Assembly (NCBI GenBank): GCA_025928125.1
Contig: JAICKD010000256.1
Coordinates: forward strand, 1-5,702
Origin: Ktedonobacterales bacterium
GTDB lineage: Bacteria; Chloroflexota; Ktedonobacteria; Ktedonobacterales; JADMIN01
Length of the DNA: 5,702 bases
Reading direction: 5' to 3'
This document shows positions 5,225 to 5,702 of this stretch, in pieces. The notes under the pieces are model-generated. The model worked only from the letters and a program-made list of their open reading frames with translations. It made no database searches and was not told the DNA's origin. The position numbers and the translations under genes were made by a program. How positions within the stretch are numbered: position 1 is the stretch's first letter; the number at the start of each line of letters is the position of its first letter.

Positions 5225-5702
5225 GCGCAGGGTGAGCGCTACGTGCAGGATTAGCGCGAGCAGCCAGAGGCTGCCCAGCGCCAACGCGATGGCGGCAAGC
5301 CAGCGAAACTCGCGCGGGGCCGCCGTCTCGCCGATGTGCGCGAGGCTCCAGACGCCCAGCGACAGGCCCGGCGCCACGAAGACGGCCATCAGTGGGCTGA
5401 ACGGCGCCGTCAAGCTCAGTGCGACGCAGACCACCGCCAGGAAGGCGGCGAGCGACACGCGCGCCTCCTGCGGCGTGGCGGGCGGCGCCTGATCAAGCGG
5501 GGTCAGCCAGGCGGCAGGATTGCGCCATAGCACGGGCGATGCAGCGAACGCGGCGACGTTTCCCCCGCGCGGGCGAGCGTTCTCCCCGCGCGCCGCCCAG
5601 CCGACGCGCGCATAGGGGCGTTGCGCTGGGCGAGCGGCTGGCCAGGCGGCGCCAGGCGGCTGCGTGGGGCGGGTCCGCGCGGCGGGCTGCTCGATGGCCC
5701 GC
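5222..5702 (-). CDS. Membrane protein with Pro/Ala/Arg-rich N-terminal region, 5' end outside window
   Basis: The frame is open from the right edge to a TAA stop at 5222-5224. A GTG at 5531-5533 could serve as a start, but the frame continues at least 56 codons upstream with Arg/Pro/Ala-rich sequence. The gene is therefore probably cut by the window. The C-terminal part has three hydrophobic stretches: roughly LAAFLAVVCVALSLTAPF, PLMAVFVAPGLSLGVWSL, and WLAAIALALGSLWLLALIL. They are separated by a short polar loop, HIGETAAPREFR. The arrangement of a disordered Pro-rich region then a small two- to three-helix membrane module resembles DUF4190-like proteins; the match is by general look only and no function follows. 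It converges with rlmB, and its stop codon overlaps the outer right repeat of the inserted unit. Confidence 0.6.
   Translation of the reverse strand, partial: RAIEQPAARTRPTQPPGAAWPAARPAQRPYARVGWAARGENARPRGGNVAAFAASPVLWRNPAAWLTPLDQAPPATPQEARVSLAAFLAVVCVALSLTAPFSPLMAVFVAPGLSLGVWSLAHIGETAAPREFRWLAAIALALGSLWLLALILHVALTLR

Larger units (their letters stand above)
617..5227. mobile_element. Large IS982-bounded insertion (compound transposon or extended IS unit), including flanking duplication
   Basis: Inverted repeats at 624-644 and 5204-5224 match at 20 of 21 positions; the core is GTGAGTcTTGGATAAGC on the left and GTGAGTtTTGGATAAGC on the right, reversed. GTTAGCG lies just outside the left repeat (617-623) and again at 5221-5227, overlapping the right repeat. 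The duplication can be read as 7 bp (GTTAGCG) with unequal ends, or as 3 bp (GCG) with fully symmetric 21-bp ends; both give the same reconstructed empty site. The block carries an IS982 element, a hydrolase segment inserted inside that IS, and an Ig-like surface-protein gene. The sequence just outside the inner right end (from 3294) does not match the left flank, while that outside the outer right end does. This favours movement of the whole unit over insertion of the IS alone. Confidence 0.72.

Noticed and set aside
5232..5530. Two + strand ORFs at the right end
   Set aside because: Antisense to the hydrophobic membrane-protein frame; Arg/Ala-rich composition is typical of shadow frames in GC-rich DNA.

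Overview
The window is GC-rich bacterial DNA. It holds a nested mobile structure between two ordinary chromosomal genes. The mix of genes (an IS982-type transposase ending in a CHQPKKPSL-like tail, a Tat-exported lipoprotein hydrolase, an Ig-like surface protein with a Thr/Pro stalk, and a short CxxC/CxxC zinc-ribbon ORF) most resembles Chloroflexota, perhaps Ktedonobacteria. That assignment is a guess from protein style, since no marker gene settles it.

Layout. (1) 2-610, + strand: the 3' part of rlmB, a SpoU/TrmH-family 23S rRNA 2'-O-methyltransferase cut by the window edge. (2) 617-5227: a block of about 4.6 kb bounded by near-perfect 21-bp inverted repeats (624-644 and 5204-5224, 20 of 21 matching). 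(3) 5222-5702, - strand: the 3' end of an unrecognised membrane protein gene that runs off the right edge. Genes 1 and 3 converge. Removing the block would leave their stop codons about 7 bp apart, so the block looks like an insertion into a very short gap between them.

Inside the block. An IS982-family element starts at the left repeat. Its transposase gene begins at 715 and is interrupted after codon 21. It resumes in the same frame at 2459, carries a frameshift near 2791-2800, and ends in a diverged right terminal repeat at 3273-3293. The interrupting 1670-bp segment (779-2448) is flanked by a perfect 10-bp direct repeat. It carries a Tat-lipoprotein alpha/beta hydrolase and a small zinc-ribbon ORF, both on the - strand, with no recognisable transposase. 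Removing the segment and one repeat copy restores an IS of about 990 bp encoding about 300 residues, which is the normal size for IS982. Between the inner right repeat and the outer right repeat lies a second cargo gene, a secreted, membrane-anchored protein with Ig-like domains and a good sigma-70-type promoter.

How it may fit together (inference): an IS982 element with a weakened right end, plus a second right-end copy about 1.9 kb downstream, moved as one unit carrying the surface-protein gene. A different mobile segment carrying the hydrolase later landed inside the transposase and inactivated it. Both main cargo proteins are predicted to act outside the cytoplasm. I see no rRNA, tRNA or CRISPR, and no complete new defence or metabolic system.
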